NCBI GenBank assembly: GCA_034401135.1
Contig: JAWZSP010000004.1
Coordinates: forward strand, 806,001 to 870,000
Reading direction: 5' to 3'
From: Volutella citrinella
Lineage: Eukaryota > Ascomycota > Sordariomycetes > Hypocreales > Nectriaceae
DNA: 64,000 nt
Shown here one piece after another: positions 10,836-23,429 of the stretch. Below the pieces are notes generated by a model. That model did no database searches and was not told where the DNA came from. It saw nothing but the letters and a program-made list of their open reading frames with translations. A program made the translations under genes and the position numbers. Position 1 is the stretch's first letter, and the number at the start of each line of letters is the position of its first letter.

Positions 10836-13800
10836 AGGGAGACTATGGGGGGAGGGAAAACTGTGCTGATGGGCGTTCCGCGTCAGAGAGGGTATTGCAG
10901 CAGGCCATGGGAAGAACGACTTTGGCGTCTGAGCAAGAAGACAGCTAGGATGTGCTATGCCGTACAACGGGTGACAGGCGTCGATGGTAGCGCCGTCAAC
11001 CCAACACCCTCGCTCAGGTACGCGCACTGTAGCGCCATGCTCAGCTTTTTGACACATATTCCCTGAATGTAAATGCGTATCCCGGATGATGTATGGACTA
11101 GCGTAGAGCTGCGAACACTTGGCGTGGGAGCACTGAGATGTGATCGTGCCTGTCTCCTTGTAGATGCGCTGGCTGAAGCTATGCCCCGGGCTAGCGCCAA
11201 CACCTGCCCATTACCGCGACCGACGCGGCGCCACCGAATACAGGGCAGCTGTCACCACAGCCCATCAGCTGCTTGGACGACGGACCGTTGCTTATGATCT
11301 TACCCCAGTGCTCCCCGTTAGACTTACCGAAGGCCAAGCTTATCCAGCCAGCTTCACGGCTAACGAACGACGGCTGAAAAGCCCCATGTTGTAGAGGTGG
11401 TCCACCCCGCGAACTGGGGTTGTTTTGGGTAGGAGGGAGGTTCTAGCATGAAGATTGGATTGCCCCGCGAAATGGAGAATTGACACATCGAATACCGACC
11501 GGATGGGCGGCACAATACTACACGTTTAGAAATGGGTTCCTGAACTGGTCGGGGGCTCCGGGGGGCGGTGTGTTAGTATGGATCATTAGCCTTCCCTTGA
11601 CACCTCGAGCAGTAGGATCGTGAGCTGGCCGGCCCGGTCACAACGCCATAAGATGAAGAGCATCGTGGTTCGCATATACCTCATACGTTAGGTACCTGTT
11701 GCACCGTTCCGAATGTCTCAGACAGCGGTCCCGCACCTGCAGTAGCCTCGACTGGGAAAATAAGAAGCATTACGTAGAATTGATGCTTGAATGCGGACGA
11801 GTTTGTTCGGTTGGCAACTGAACGTGCCATGGATATTGCTTCCTTGTTCATTGGGTCGCGTATCGTCGGAATTCTTTTTTCGTCATGACGGATTCAGGGC
11901 CCTGCTGTGAGCTGGTGTGGAGGATCACGGTCTCTGGGCAGGATCTCAAAGCGTCGAACGGGACGAACGCTTGCTCCTGCCGTACCGGGGCGCCGGCTGG
12001 ACCCCTTCTCTGGGCGTCACTGATAGAATCATGTGCCATTGTCAATCCTCCCCTGCGCGGACACGATGTGCTGTGCCAGACGCAACCGTTCCATCGCTCG
12101 AATTCCGAGCCCTTGCGCCCGCTGTCATGATAAACGCGCAATCCTTGATGACGATTGCTCCTCGGCAGCAGACACTCGGGCGCATTGGTGATGTGGTAGC
12201 ATAATACGGACGACATGTTGCAGTTACGAGAGGGCCGAACCGTCGAGCAGCAACCATTGAGTCTCGGCTGACGGGTTGCCCCAGAAGGGTCAGGCACTGG
12301 CCCTTAGCACGGTTGCTTATTGAGTGTTGAGACAGGAATCGTGGCAGCTGCTCTACTGCCACATTTGACTTCGCAACAGAGGGGCTCACACGAGGAAAAC
12401 CCTGGTTGCATGCTCACAAGCGGGGAATACAATACGCCCGAAAGAACCGGCAGGATGAACGGGATCACACGTGTCAAGCCTCACTGTAGTTTGCTCTATG
12501 TTCGTAGCAATTGGTAAGGCGGAAGAATCGCCTCGGGAGTCGGGCTGTAGTAAGCAGCGACAGTTAAGTCAACATTGACCCAGTGTAATGGACGGAAAGC
12601 CCGGCTGGGCGGGAGCCCATCTGCAAGGGATCGTGGGATTCGTGGGCGGAGAGTTCGTATCAGGAACCGACTGGCTACTGTTGTAGGGCAATGGTAGACA
12701 GGCAGGTATGTGTTGACTCCAACTGAGAATAGACGCCGACCTCGGGACAATGCGCCTGTTTTGGCTGGAGCTCCGCGCTCTCTGTTTCTGAGCTTGCGAG
12801 CCTACTGCACGCACATGCGTAGGAGCATGAATTGCGTTGCGCACCACAAGCAGGCAGAGTGATATGCACGGTGCCTCGAATGCGGATCGGCAGCCTTGTT
12901 CATGCGTCGTTTTGTTGGATGGTGCCCTCGTGCCGCTGCGCTGCTGCGTCTTGTGCATGCTTGGCTGCACATTGGCGACAACTTGTAGGAAGGCCGGGCT
13001 GGCTGGGCATGACGTGAACGCATAGAAGGTCTCGCAGACAAGGCGACGATGCTGATCCGCCGTTGGTCCTGGGAGTGGCTGCCGGGGGTGGCCTAAGCAG
13101 GGATTGGGGAGAGGCACGGAGATCCGTCACAGCCGATGCACACGTGGAAGGCCCATTGGCTGTGTGGCACATGGGCCTGGTTAAGGACCCTTGTCAAGCC
13201 GTAGTTGCAAGAGGCGAGAGGGGAAACATGAGACAGTGCTGTACCAGCACCCCATGCTCTGCTGGGCTTCGCCTCTCGCTCGCAAATCGAGCCATGCCCA
13301 GAACGCATTGCTCACCGAAGTACGGACTATCGACACACAGGGAGCAACTCACTGCGTCTCCAACGGCTCACCGTCGCCGGAGGCAGGAGGCTAGCTCAGC
13401 TAGTTGCAGCAGTTTAGTGCCCGGTGGTGATGTAGATAACGATTCGGCCGACAGCTTCTCGGTTGCGTGGTTAGACCCGGGCGCAAGTTGGGCACCCGCA
13501 GAGTACAGTAGACCCAGCCGCCAGGCTGTAGTCTGGACAGGACAATAGATCTGGTCCGATCGCCGCCGGCCAGCCCACCCGAATTAGAGAGCACGGCCTG
13601 CCGAAGGACGGTGAAACGGGAGAGCGCTAGAAGCAACCTGGAAGGTGAGCGTGTGGAGCACTGCTCGGCCTGACGGCTGGACGCGGTGTTGCACTGGTGC
13701 TTGAGGTGGCGAAAGGTAAGAGGCAACTAATAAGGCAGCGTCTTTTGCATTATGCCGTGCGCCAAGTGCAACCCTCCGTGCGTTTGGGATAATATCCATA

Positions 13801-16486
13801 TTGATGCCACTGGCGGGCTAGCGGGTGGCTTGGTTTCACAAACGCCCGGTCCCACGATGCCGGGAGCGGAGAGTCGAGCCTCCGGAGGAGCCTGTGATGC
13901 AAGCAATCCATCGCAAGGCTACGGCGCGGGCGGGCAGCAAAGGGCGGGCGACATCGGGGCAGCGCGGTATCGCTCCGGTCAATGAATGGAGCAGAGCGGA
14001 ATCAGAAGACCTTGACGGTAGCAGTGCGCAACGATATTATTGCTGTGTTGGTTTGGACAGCCATGCTACCAGCTCGGTCAGTCAAACTCGGCACAGGGCT
14101 CGGTGGCCATTGCGGAGTGACACGCTCCCTGGATGGGATGGCACAATGCCATTCAGTTGCTGGGCAGAAGGTGCCAGGTTGGTAAGGTGCGGCGAGAGGG
14201 GCGTTTACGTACAAGAGCCCACTCAGTTTGGTCCGCTGCGACGGCGCTGCTTGGAAAGAGCCGAGGGAAATCTTTGGTGGACAGGGATTGATTGGATAAG
14301 GGGCTAGAAGAAGGCCTGGCCAGACTGGCCAGCCCAAACTGTATTAATCATTTTCATTTTTATTTATTTCCTACGAGTTTATTCGCTGCACGATTGGAAT
14401 TTTGGCCGCTGGCCCTGTCAGTAAGCACGACTAGTCCTCATTAAATATAGCAGGTAGCGTCGTCGTGATGGCGTTCCAGACGAGAACATTAATCAGCGAG
14501 ACGAGATCTGCAAAGGGATTGGAGGGCGCGACATTGCGTGTTGGGATGCTGCATGGAAGCCAACCTAAACCAAGACGCAATGGGGCGTGTTCTGGAAGCC
14601 TGACAGAAGACGCCCAGAAGCTGTGCCGGGCGCCACTGAAGACCACAGGGTCCTGCTTGGTCGGCTAGGGGGGGGGCGGTTTGGCCGCTTGCGCCCTCGG
14701 GGCTCCTGCTTGTGAAGGGCGCGTTTGCGGAGGGCGCGGCGCCATTGGCCGGTCGGAATGAAGCGCGGGGCCCTGCTGACGAGCACCTGTTCACCCTAGA
14801 AGGTGAGTAGAAACGCCCTGGAACACGGCGTTCGGGTACGACTTAGGTACGTACCTGTGGATTTCAGACAATGGATCACTGTGGCACCCCTCCTGAGTCT
14901 CGCCGACTAGGGCACCCGGTCATTAGCGATCTCGTTGGCCGTTGACTCGTCGGCCGTAGCCTCGCGAGGGCTGTCCCGAATAGACCTGCTCCGTGAAGGC
15001 GATGGGTGGTGCATGGCGTGGTGCGGCATCTCTGCTCTGGATGGAGGAAGCCCAGGGGTGCTGCCCGTGCTAATGCCGGCCCTGAGGTTGGCAGGCTGTC
15101 GTCGCGCTCGTAAATTCATAAGACTTCCCCCCCGAGACAAGAAACGGGCCTATACTGAATGGAGGAGGTGAGGTGGGTGTGTGGGCTCCTCCTCCACCCA
15201 ATGCGCAAGCCATCCGCTCCCATTCGCCTCGTTCCCGTCTGTGAAGAAGGCACTGGCAGATCCCGCCCGTTCTGGCCGCGGCTTCGTCGTCGTCGGCCAT
15301 TCCTAGGGAGCGAGGACGAGGCGGACGCAGGCCAGAGGGTCGCATCAAGCCAAAATCTGCCCGAGTGGCTCTCCCGCATCGTCGTCACCACCTTCCGCCC
15401 GCTCCGTCCCGCCTCCATTGCTTGGTTCCTCATCCCCCACTTCGTTGGTCAAGACTAAAATCGGAGTTATGGGCCGTTGGATACCTGACTTCTTACGGAG
15501 TAGGACACATTCTCTTGCTCAGCCCAGCGTGCCCACCGACCGGCCAGCCCAAGCCCGGCGCCGCATCCTGGCCCCAGCTTGGCCCATCCTTGGCTCCATA
15601 TCCCATCCCACGCCCTCGTGGGCTTGGGCTCGGCTCCTCCCCCATCCTCACAGTCATAGAGACTGGGGGCCCTCGCAGGCTCACACTTGGCTCGCTCGCT
15701 TCCCACGCCTTCCACACCTTCCGTCCCACTCCCTCCAGGCAAAAAGGCACCTGGAAAAGGCAGGCACCTCGGACTGACAGGCAGGTACCTACCTGGGCAG
15801 GCAACTGGCATCATCTGGCTCGCACCTAGCACCTGGCACCCACCTGGCATGCTGGGACCCCCCTGGCCTTGTCCCATCTATTAAGCGTCAGCACCCCCAG
15901 CGCCTCTTTGTGATCCTCCGGCCGATCTCCTCTCGTCACTCGCTACTACTCGGATTGCGCCTGTCAGCCTACAATCTCACAATCTCACAATCTTACGGCT
16001 TCGCCCTGCAACGCACTTGCCAGCACTGCACGTAGGATACAACACCACATCACGCCCGCATTACACCCGCTGCCGCTGCCGCCGATTCCCGCTACACCCG
16101 TACCCGTACCTGCGGCAGCACCTCAGCATTTGCGCCCCCATCCTCGATTTCCGCCTTGGCTTCGATTTACTCCATATCCAAGCAAACATTGGGGAGTTTA
16201 GGCAGTGGAGGGATTTCCCGTGGAATAACGACAGGCAGACGTTTCCGCCATTGCCCCGCGACATCCTGAGCGACCCCACGACGCCGACCGCCCCAGGGCT
16301 CCATTGAAGACAACAGCGACCAACTAAACGGGCTCGGTTTGATGTTGTCACGGCCCTAATCAACCAGTCGCCTCGACCGGGACGCGGTCCACGACGACCG
16401 TGGCGGTTCACAAGAATTCAAGCGACTCATGTCGTCGCCGGACAGAATCACCCGCCCCCCTCCTCCATCAGTCTAAAGTCGCCATA
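10836..16486. other. 5.6-kb stretch without a supportable gene
   Basis: Between MET2 and the phosphate transporter I find only short open frames of low-complexity or arginine-rich composition, with no recognisable domain, splice structure or start context. Base composition looks similar to the neighbours and shows no obvious AT-rich RIP decay. Visible landmarks are CACGTG cores at 12468-12473 and 13141-13146, a GGTACGTACC palindrome at 14846-14855, a G-rich run near 14668-14677, repeated ACCTGGCA-like words at about 15770-15860, and an 8-bp tandem repeat at 15971-15994. The last 600 bp, C/T-rich, probably form the transporter's promoter and 5' UTR. A long non-coding RNA or unrecognised small gene cannot be excluded. 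Confidence 0.5.
15971..15994 (+). repeat. 8-bp tandem repeat, three copies
   Basis: ACAATCTC occurs three times head to tail, the last copy with one change. It lies in the C/T-rich leader about 500 bp upstream of the phosphate transporter start codon. It is probably a simple microsatellite. Confidence 0.8.
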
Positions 16487-18945
16487 ATGTCCATAACCGA
16501 CCTCGACGACGACTTCCTGCCTCCGCCCGCGGCGGGCCACCACGAGCGCACTCATGGTGGCAACAATGCCTTTCACAACTTTTTCAACGACTTCTCCCAT
16601 ATCTCCGACCCAAACCTCCGTCGCCGCCTAGCCCTGTCCGAAATCGACAAGGTTCCCTTTGGCCTATACCGTACGTGTTATCCAATGGCCAGGTCAACGA
16701 CTGGGCTGTTCTTCGTCTCTGATGCTAATTAAACACCGATAGATATCCGCGCAATCCTCGTGGCCGGTGTTGGTTTCTTCCTTGACTCCTACGACATCTT
16801 CGCCATCAATCTCGTTACTGTTCTCCTGGGGGTTGTGTTTTGGGGAGGCAACAGTAATGATAGCGGTTTTGGTGGGAACAATGGCCAATTGCCCGACACT
16901 GTAAATCAGGCCTTCAAGGCTTCTACCAGTGCCGGGATTGTTATTGGCATGGTTCTATTCGGGTGGCTCGCCGAGTAAGCTCCCTCGCCCAAGCTGCCAA
17001 TCAGGCTCATACTGACCCTCGCAGTGCCTTCGGTCGCCGACGCATGTACGGTGTTGAGCTAGTCATCATCATTCTGTCGACGTTGAGCTGCGCCCTGGTG
17101 TCGGCAAGCCCCGCCATGTCTTCGACCCCCATGATCATCTTCTGGCGCGTGGTTATGGTAGCTACCCCCCAAGAGCCTCGAACCCAAGGACCATCAAGGC
17201 TGACATTCCATAGGGCGTCGGCATTGGCGGAGATTATCCCCTTTCTTCAGTTATCACTTCCGAGTATGTCAATGCATTCCTACATTAGCTTTGGCCTTTC
17301 CGATGGCATCGCGCCACGAAAAGAAGCTTCCCATCTGACAGATTCACACTAGGTTTGCCCCGACGAGATGGCGTGGCGGCATGGTGGCAGCCGTTTTCTC
17401 CATGCAAGGTTTCGGTCAGCTCGTCGCCGCTGTGGTAGCCTTCATTACCACCGCCGCTTTCAAGAACTCATTTATTGATGTCCCCGACGTAGAGCACTGC
17501 GGGCCTGATTGTCGCGTGGCCGCCGATCGTGCCTGGCGTATCATCATTGGGGTTGGTGCAGTACCTGCTTGCCTGGCTCTGTACTACCGCATCACTATTC
17601 CCGAGACACCTCGATATACATTTGACGTGCAGCACGATGTCGAGAAGGCCGATGCCGATATCAAGGCATATGTTTCCAGCAAGTCGAAGGGCGAAGTCGA
17701 GATGCCAAGGCAAGTCAAGGCGAAACTTGCTGGCCGCTACCTCGACCTTCCTCGAGCTTCATGGAGCGATGTCGCGGCCTATTTCCGAGAGTGGTCAAAT
17801 TTCAAGGTATTGATCGGAACCACCATGTCATGGTTCTTTCTTGTAAGTGACCTGTGCCCATTCATCACCCCAAATGTGCTAACCTTCCGTCCCAGGACCT
17901 CGCCTTTTATGGCTTGGGGTTAAACAATACGATCGTCCTCAGTGCTGTTGGTTATGGCAACGGTAATTCGCTCTACGAAAAGCTCCATAACCAAGCACTG
18001 GGTATGATCATCCTGACCTGTGCCGGCTCCATTCCTGGCTACTGGACTGCAGTATTCACCATCGACACTTTTGGACGAAAGCCTCTTCAAATCATTGGCT
18101 TCCTCCTGTTAACTGTTCTCTTTTGCATCCTCGGCTTCGCTCGGGGTCTAACAGAGGGTGCCCTTCTCGCACTTTACATCGTCGGGCAGTTCCTCTTTAA
18201 CGCCGGGCCCAACACCACTACATTTATCGTCCCTGGAGAGTGCTTTCCCACCCGCTACCGTGCTACCGGCCACGGAATCTCAGCTGCCATGGGTAAAATT
18301 GGAGCCATCATCGCTCAAGTCATCAGCCTGCCTCTAATACGACATGGCTCGCAGAAGGACTGCAAGGGGATGGACTGCAACCCGAACCTGCACCGTCTAC
18401 TCCAACTGTTTGCACTCTTCATGCTGCTGGGCACACTGACCTCTCTTCTCATCCCCGAAACCAAGGGTATGACTCTAGAAGAGCTTTCCGGCGAGCCCAG
18501 GACAAGCTACAACGCCGGCTGCAATGGCAGTATCCACATGGGATCGCCCAAGATGCAAAAGTGGAATCCGTTCCAGGGAGGCCAGCCGGCTGGTTTCGCA
18601 TACCCACGCGAATCGCGCGGCGGGCACTTCTCAAAACGACGAAAAGGAGACCGCATTGGCATTATGACGTCTCCGGAGATCATCTCGCAAAATGCCCGGT
18701 ATCGAAAGGGGCGTTTCTGGCGGCACCGCAAGGCCAAGTCGAGCGATGGTACGCACGAGATTGCATTGAGCAGTCGCAGCTCACCAACCCCCGACGACAG
18801 CATGTTCGGGAGCAGGCAATCGGAAAATGCCCCGAACCAGCCCGCACCAACTTGGGGCGCCGGCTGGGGCCGGATTGACCGAGGCGGTCCCGCTCCGTCG
18901 TTCAACGCCGTTCAGCTCCAGGATGTGGGCTCACTCCTGAAGTAG
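16487..18945 (+). CDS. MFS inorganic phosphate transporter, Pho84 type
   Basis: Plasma-membrane H+/phosphate symporter of the PHS family. Model: join(16487..16670,16743..16974,17025..17157,17214..17263,17353..17842,17896..18945), 712 aa, five short introns, all frames consistent. The PHS signature GVGIGGDYPLSSVITSE is at residues 184-200 and spans a junction, which supports the splicing. The family motifs VAGVGFFLDSYDIFAIN in the first helix, the large first loop, LPETP-like and ETPRYT after helix 6, and VPGECFPTRYRATGHG near the end are all present. Family members are usually about 520-600 aa. Here some 160 basic, Ser/Arg-rich residues follow the normal end (near TKGMTLEELSG), forming a long cytoplasmic tail. 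The gene is convergent with the next one. It is probably phosphate-regulated, but the nearest CACGTG cores are more than 3 kb upstream. Confidence 0.9.
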
Positions 18946-19526
18946 GCGGCCGTGGCTTCATTCGTGCATTCATCCATGGCAGACGTGTTGAGCTCTTGGC
19001 CACACTCACATGCATAGGGGTTAATATACCGACAGGCGGCGTTCTTTGGTTGCGCTTGATTTATAGACTAAGATACCTTAGATTTGTGTTATATATGGCC
19101 ATGGTTGGTAAAGCAGGGCCAGTATTGTCGGCCGCACAGGTTCGTGCGGATTGCATCGCCCAGGACGAGCCATGAGAAAGATTCTATACGGATGAATTAT
19201 GAATGAAGATCTTCGCTCGATATTTGCCACATTTGACGCTGCTCTATATCTATAAGACCATCCGACGTATTACTTTCGAGGTGCACATCAACACTCACCT
19301 CGTCCAAGCAGGTGCCGATCTAGGCGATGCAGCACCTGCCCATGACATATTGGGTTGGGACTTGAAGACGCTGCTCTATCGCTGTCGAGCTATTCGCTTC
19401 ACTGAGTGCACAATATGGGGATAATGCTTGTTTACTGCCTTTGAACTATAATAAAATTGGTATGTGGGAATCGCTTCATTTCAATACAGGAATGCAGAGG
19501 AGTCCGTCCATGCGGCTCACTAGCCT
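18946..19526. other. Intergenic region between convergent genes
   Basis: This AT-richer 580-bp stretch joins the 3' ends of the phosphate transporter and the Zn2Cys6 regulator. No gene, structured repeat or RNA was recognised. It presumably holds two polyadenylation regions. Confidence 0.5.
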
Positions 19527-21270
19527 TTAAAATGCAATGAATGTGCCAACCTGCGCCTCATTCTCCCGTGCGAAGCGGATCCAGCTCATGGTGCCGTCCA
19601 TGTCGGAGTGAGCCCAGTACGAGCCCAGGAACTCGAGTGCGGTTTTGTTGCACCACAGGCCCGTGGCCGAGAGGGTCATGGTGAAGAGCTCCTGGATCAT
19701 GGCCCGTTTGCGCTCGTTCCCGCGGCACTCGGTGCCGGCGATGAGCAGCGGGAAGAAAATGTCGTGGGCGAAGGAAGGGCTAGGGGCCTCGACGACGGCC
19801 TGGATGTCGCGGATGAGGACGGCGAGGGAGGTGTCGACGACGGTCTTGAGCTCCTCGGGCGACGCGAAGGACTGGTAGCTGTAGATGAGCGTCGCGTAGT
19901 AGTGGGCGCGGATGACGGCCTCGAAGCACTGCCTCCGCTCCTTCTCGTGGATGGGCAGCGACTCGACGTTGTGGATGACGCCGTTGTAGGCCTGCTCGGC
20001 GCGTACGTGCCACTCGCTCATGTCCACTGTCGGGAGGGGCTCTAGGTTCTGGGCCGCCTTGTGGCGCTTCCTCTCCAAAAGGGTTATGTCGTTGACGAGG
20101 ACGGTGAAGCTCCAGAAGTGCTCCTTGAAGCCGGAGCGGGACCAGATCTCGGCCGACTGGAGTGTCTCGCCGTCAAAGGCCGAGATGTTGCACAGCGTCT
20201 CCAGGTCGGCAATCTCCTTGAGCAGGAACGTCTCGATAGAGTCTGGGCCGGTGGGCCGCACGTTGTGCACTTCAATGACGGTCCGGCACGCGCGCAGGTG
20301 CAGGTTCCAGTCGCGGGAGCCGGGGATGAACGCCTCGGAGTAGCAGAGGACAAGCATGGACGCGAGGATCTCGGCAACTGAAGACTTGGTCGAGAGTGCG
20401 GCGAGCTCCGAAGATGACGGCTCTTCGAAGCGCATCTTGCTGCTCAACAGCTGCAGGCTGGTGTCGCGTAGTCTGACGTGGACGTCCATGAACCGCGCGA
20501 GCTGCTCGGGCGGCTCCTTGAGCGCCATGGACATGTGCGCGGCGGCCAGCGTGCTGAGGGACAGGCGGAAGCAGGTTGAGTAGTGGGCGAGGTACTTGGC
20601 CGTGGTGCGCCATGGGCATCCGGGAAGCTCGATCCATGTCAGCTGAGGCACGACCTTTGTGTCGAAGTGATGGAGGAGCTTGTCGAAGAGAAAGTTGGAC
20701 GAGTAGCTGCTGACGAGAAGGGCATCCTGGGTCGGCGAGCTCGGGGGCGGCGTGACGTCAAGGTCGATGATGAAGGGCTCCGGGGCCTGGTCGAGAATCG
20801 TCACCTGCAGAGTTGGCTCGTCGGCGCGGAAATGACGTTTGGCGGAGCGCGCATAGCCATCTTTGGTGATGCGGTGCGCAGGTCGGGTACCACGGCCGAT
20901 CCGGTCGGTCAGTTTGGCATGTTCCGCGACGGCGTTCGCAGGGCCAGCTCCGACTCCAGCTCCCTTTCCGGCTCCGAGCACGGGGTTGGATCTCCCCGCA
21001 AACTTGCCTCTGCTGGCGACGCCCTGATTCCACTTGAGGTAGACGGACTTGAAGCCGGGGCACTGGAGGCCTCTGCTGGTGCACTTGACGCACGCTGGCT
21101 TTGTCCTATCGCACCTGATGCGGCGCTTGGTGCATAGAGGGCAATCTGTTCGAGGAGTAAGACACGGGGGCGTCGAACGGCTGGGACGGCTCAACCGACC
21201 GGGCGGGCGTGTTACCTTGCGATGCTATCTCCCGGTTGGGGGGCAGATCGTCGATACGGACATTTTTCAT
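19527..21270 (-). CDS. Zn2Cys6 transcription factor
   Basis: Model: complement(join(19527..21145,21216..21270)), 557 aa. The true start lies in a small first exon (MKNVRIDDLPPNREIASQ) joined through a 70-nt intron to the zinc cluster. This is preferred over a start within the intron read-through because it gives an ATG, a GTAACA donor and an unbroken cluster. The binuclear cluster cysteines are C20, C23, C30, C37, C40 and C47 (CPLC...RIRC...CVKC...C). The remainder is helical and resembles the fungal-specific transcription factor domain of the PF11951 kind: acidic start, the segment around LHHFDTKVVPQLTW, and a long alpha-helical body. The gene is divergent from the first DUF3445 gene across 911 bp containing paired CACGTG sites, so control of that locus is possible. 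The target is unknown. Confidence 0.85.
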
Positions 21271-22181
21271 TCTCTTGATGCGTGCGCGGGAAAGCCTTTC
21301 ACGGCCCTATGGTTCTCAGTAAGGCGTCCTTCATCGCTCCTCTGCGACAAGTCTCGGGCGCCGTGGCGGTGCTATTGGTGGGTTGGCAATCGCGAGGCAG
21401 CTGCCTGCCAAACACCACCACCCCGTCGGGACTCGGATGGTGGCGACCCGATAAGAGCGCCACGTGCTAGGTCACGTGAACCGGCTTCATCTACCCCACA
21501 CACGCCACGCCCATTGCGGCAGGCCCCGCGAGAAATGGAGGACCCAGTGAGAAAACCGAGCCCCAGCGAGAAAACATAGGCTAACGATGTCGGGGAAGGA
21601 AATCTGATCTGTTCGATCGGAGCAGCTGCAAGGGTTGCTCAGGCTCCCGCATCGTCAATCTCCGTGGAAAACTGATGTGGATGTTGAATCACTTCTTTCC
21701 TTTCCACCAGGTATCGATCAGGCGGTGTCTCGGACTTCATCTGTCATTCCCACTGCTGGCAACTGTGGCACTCTTGGTCAAGCGACCCCGACGTTTGATC
21801 GAGGATGGAGTGGCCTGGAGTCGTCGTGGAGTCATAGACACAGTGTGAGTGAGGCCTTACAAGTGCTGCATTGGGTTTACTCGTATCAGCAACCCTCTGC
21901 ATCACCGCCGCACACAGGATTAGCGTCGGCATTGCCTGCAAATGACCCTTTAAGCCTGCTTCAATTGGCGGCACTGTATCTAGCCTTTGCCTTAGCGCAG
22001 CCGTTGACAGTGCGAGTGGGACCCCACCCACCACCAGCAATATATATCTGAGAACGTAGACGATCCCGTCCTTTGTCCCTAGAGCCCGCTTGACATGTCC
22101 ACGCTTATCCTGGTTGCCTGACATATTTACCCGACGGGCTTTGTCACAGCGCACAGTCTTGGTCAGCTTCGACCTGTCCCC
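21271..22181. promoter_or_regulatory. Divergent promoter, Zn2Cys6 regulator / DUF3445 gene
   Basis: This 911-bp region holds two CACGTG cores at 21461-21466 and 21473-21478, 12 bp apart. A GATAAG (GATA-factor type) lies just before them at 21450-21455, and a TATA-like ATATATAT at about 22039-22047 precedes the DUF3445 gene. The motifs are direct sequence matches. Binding by bHLH or AreA-type factors is inference. Confidence 0.45.
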
Positions 22182-23429
22182 ATGATGCACCTCCTCGCCA
22201 TCACGGCCATCGCCTTGGTGGCTCTGTACCAGATCGTCACGAGATGGGTCCTTGCAAGACGGGCCGTCAGCGTTGAACAGACCTCTGACGAGGGCCGGGA
22301 CGCCATATCGCCACTGCGAGCCTTGTCGTGGCAGTCCGTGGCCCGCCGGCGCATACCCGATCTCAAGCCCAAATACTTCATCACCATGGGTGAGTGGTCA
22401 CTATCGTTTCGCCTTTGTGGTTTTCAAGACTCTCGCGACTGATCTGTAGTGGACAGGTCTGAAGCAGGATACGCCATCCGAGTTACTCACCATTGATGAG
22501 GACTACGGCCAGCGCATCAGGCACAGGGCAGAGCTCATCCGAGACTTTCCGGATACCATTCACGGATTTGTTCCAGGAGGGGAGGATCCGGTGCGAGAAC
22601 TCTACGTCTATCTACTAACACAATACCTTCCCATCCGCTACCCGACGATGTTTACCCTTTCTGAGAAAGGGAACCAGCTGAAGAACCTCGTGACTGGAGA
22701 TTCGTACCCCAGGCTGCCTCCATCAGACACAAAGGAGGCGCTGCGCATTCTCGGCCAAAACGTCGAGGAGGAACTGTTTCTCTTGATATCATCACGAGAG
22801 GGATACCGTCTTGTCGCTTACATGTGCTGTTTCCCCTCTGGGTTCGACCCAGCAGCGAAGCTTGGGAAGTCGTTGAAAGACATCCACCAGCCGGTGCCTG
22901 GGTATGATAAGATTGGTCCCAGCATGGATCGCTTTTTTGCCAAGTTGGAAGTTGGGAAGCCCGTAAAGCGGCAGAACGTGAGTAATGAGTGACCCCGCAA
23001 TCATGATACATGTTGAGTGTTGACATGCGTTGTCAGTGGTCGGTGCAGAGCCACCCCGAGCTGTTTGACTGTGGCGCGAACCCCCGCGTCCGGAGCCATG
23101 AAGCTTTACCGGATTATGGCTCCGACATGTCAAAGGTAATATTATGTCGTTCTACGAGATTCGCAGCTTCCAAGTTTTAACGTTCGTTATTTATCCAGAC
23201 ATTTCTTCGCTCTGAACTCCAGACTCTCAGTAGGCTGCCCGAGACCAGGGCAATCCTCTTCAGCTTCAAGACTTACATGTACAATGTTGCCGAGGCCAAG
23301 AGCCAAGGGAGGGGAGCAGAGCTAGCAGAGGCCATCGAGGGTATCCGCCAAGGCAACGTGCCGGATATGTGGTATTACAAAGGGGCGCCCCGATGGGCAG
23401 AGCCAGTGTGCAACTATTTGCGATCGTAA
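22182..23429 (+). CDS. DUF3445 (HODM alpha-like) membrane-anchored protein, copy 1
   Basis: Model: join(22182..22389,22457..22977,23037..23135,23199..23429), 352 aa, all junctions in frame. The N-terminus has one hydrophobic helix (residues about 3-20), which suggests a membrane anchor or signal anchor. The rest matches my recollection of DUF3445/PF11927, related to the alpha subunit of heme-dependent oxidative N-demethylase. The recurring features are YFITMGLKQ at the domain start, a central YPTMF block, the PSGFDPAAKLGKSLKDIH segment, PGYDKIGPSMDRFF, and the C-terminal block with RLPETRAILFSFKTY. In bacteria HODM oxidises dimethylamine to methylamine plus formaldehyde. Fungal members have no assigned reaction. 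It is followed 450 bp downstream by a paralogue in the same orientation. Confidence 0.8.

Noticed and set aside
11848..14307. Several 100-160 codon open frames between MET2 and the phosphate transporter
   Set aside because: None has recognisable motifs, fungal splice structure or a convincing start, and they overlap one another on both strands.
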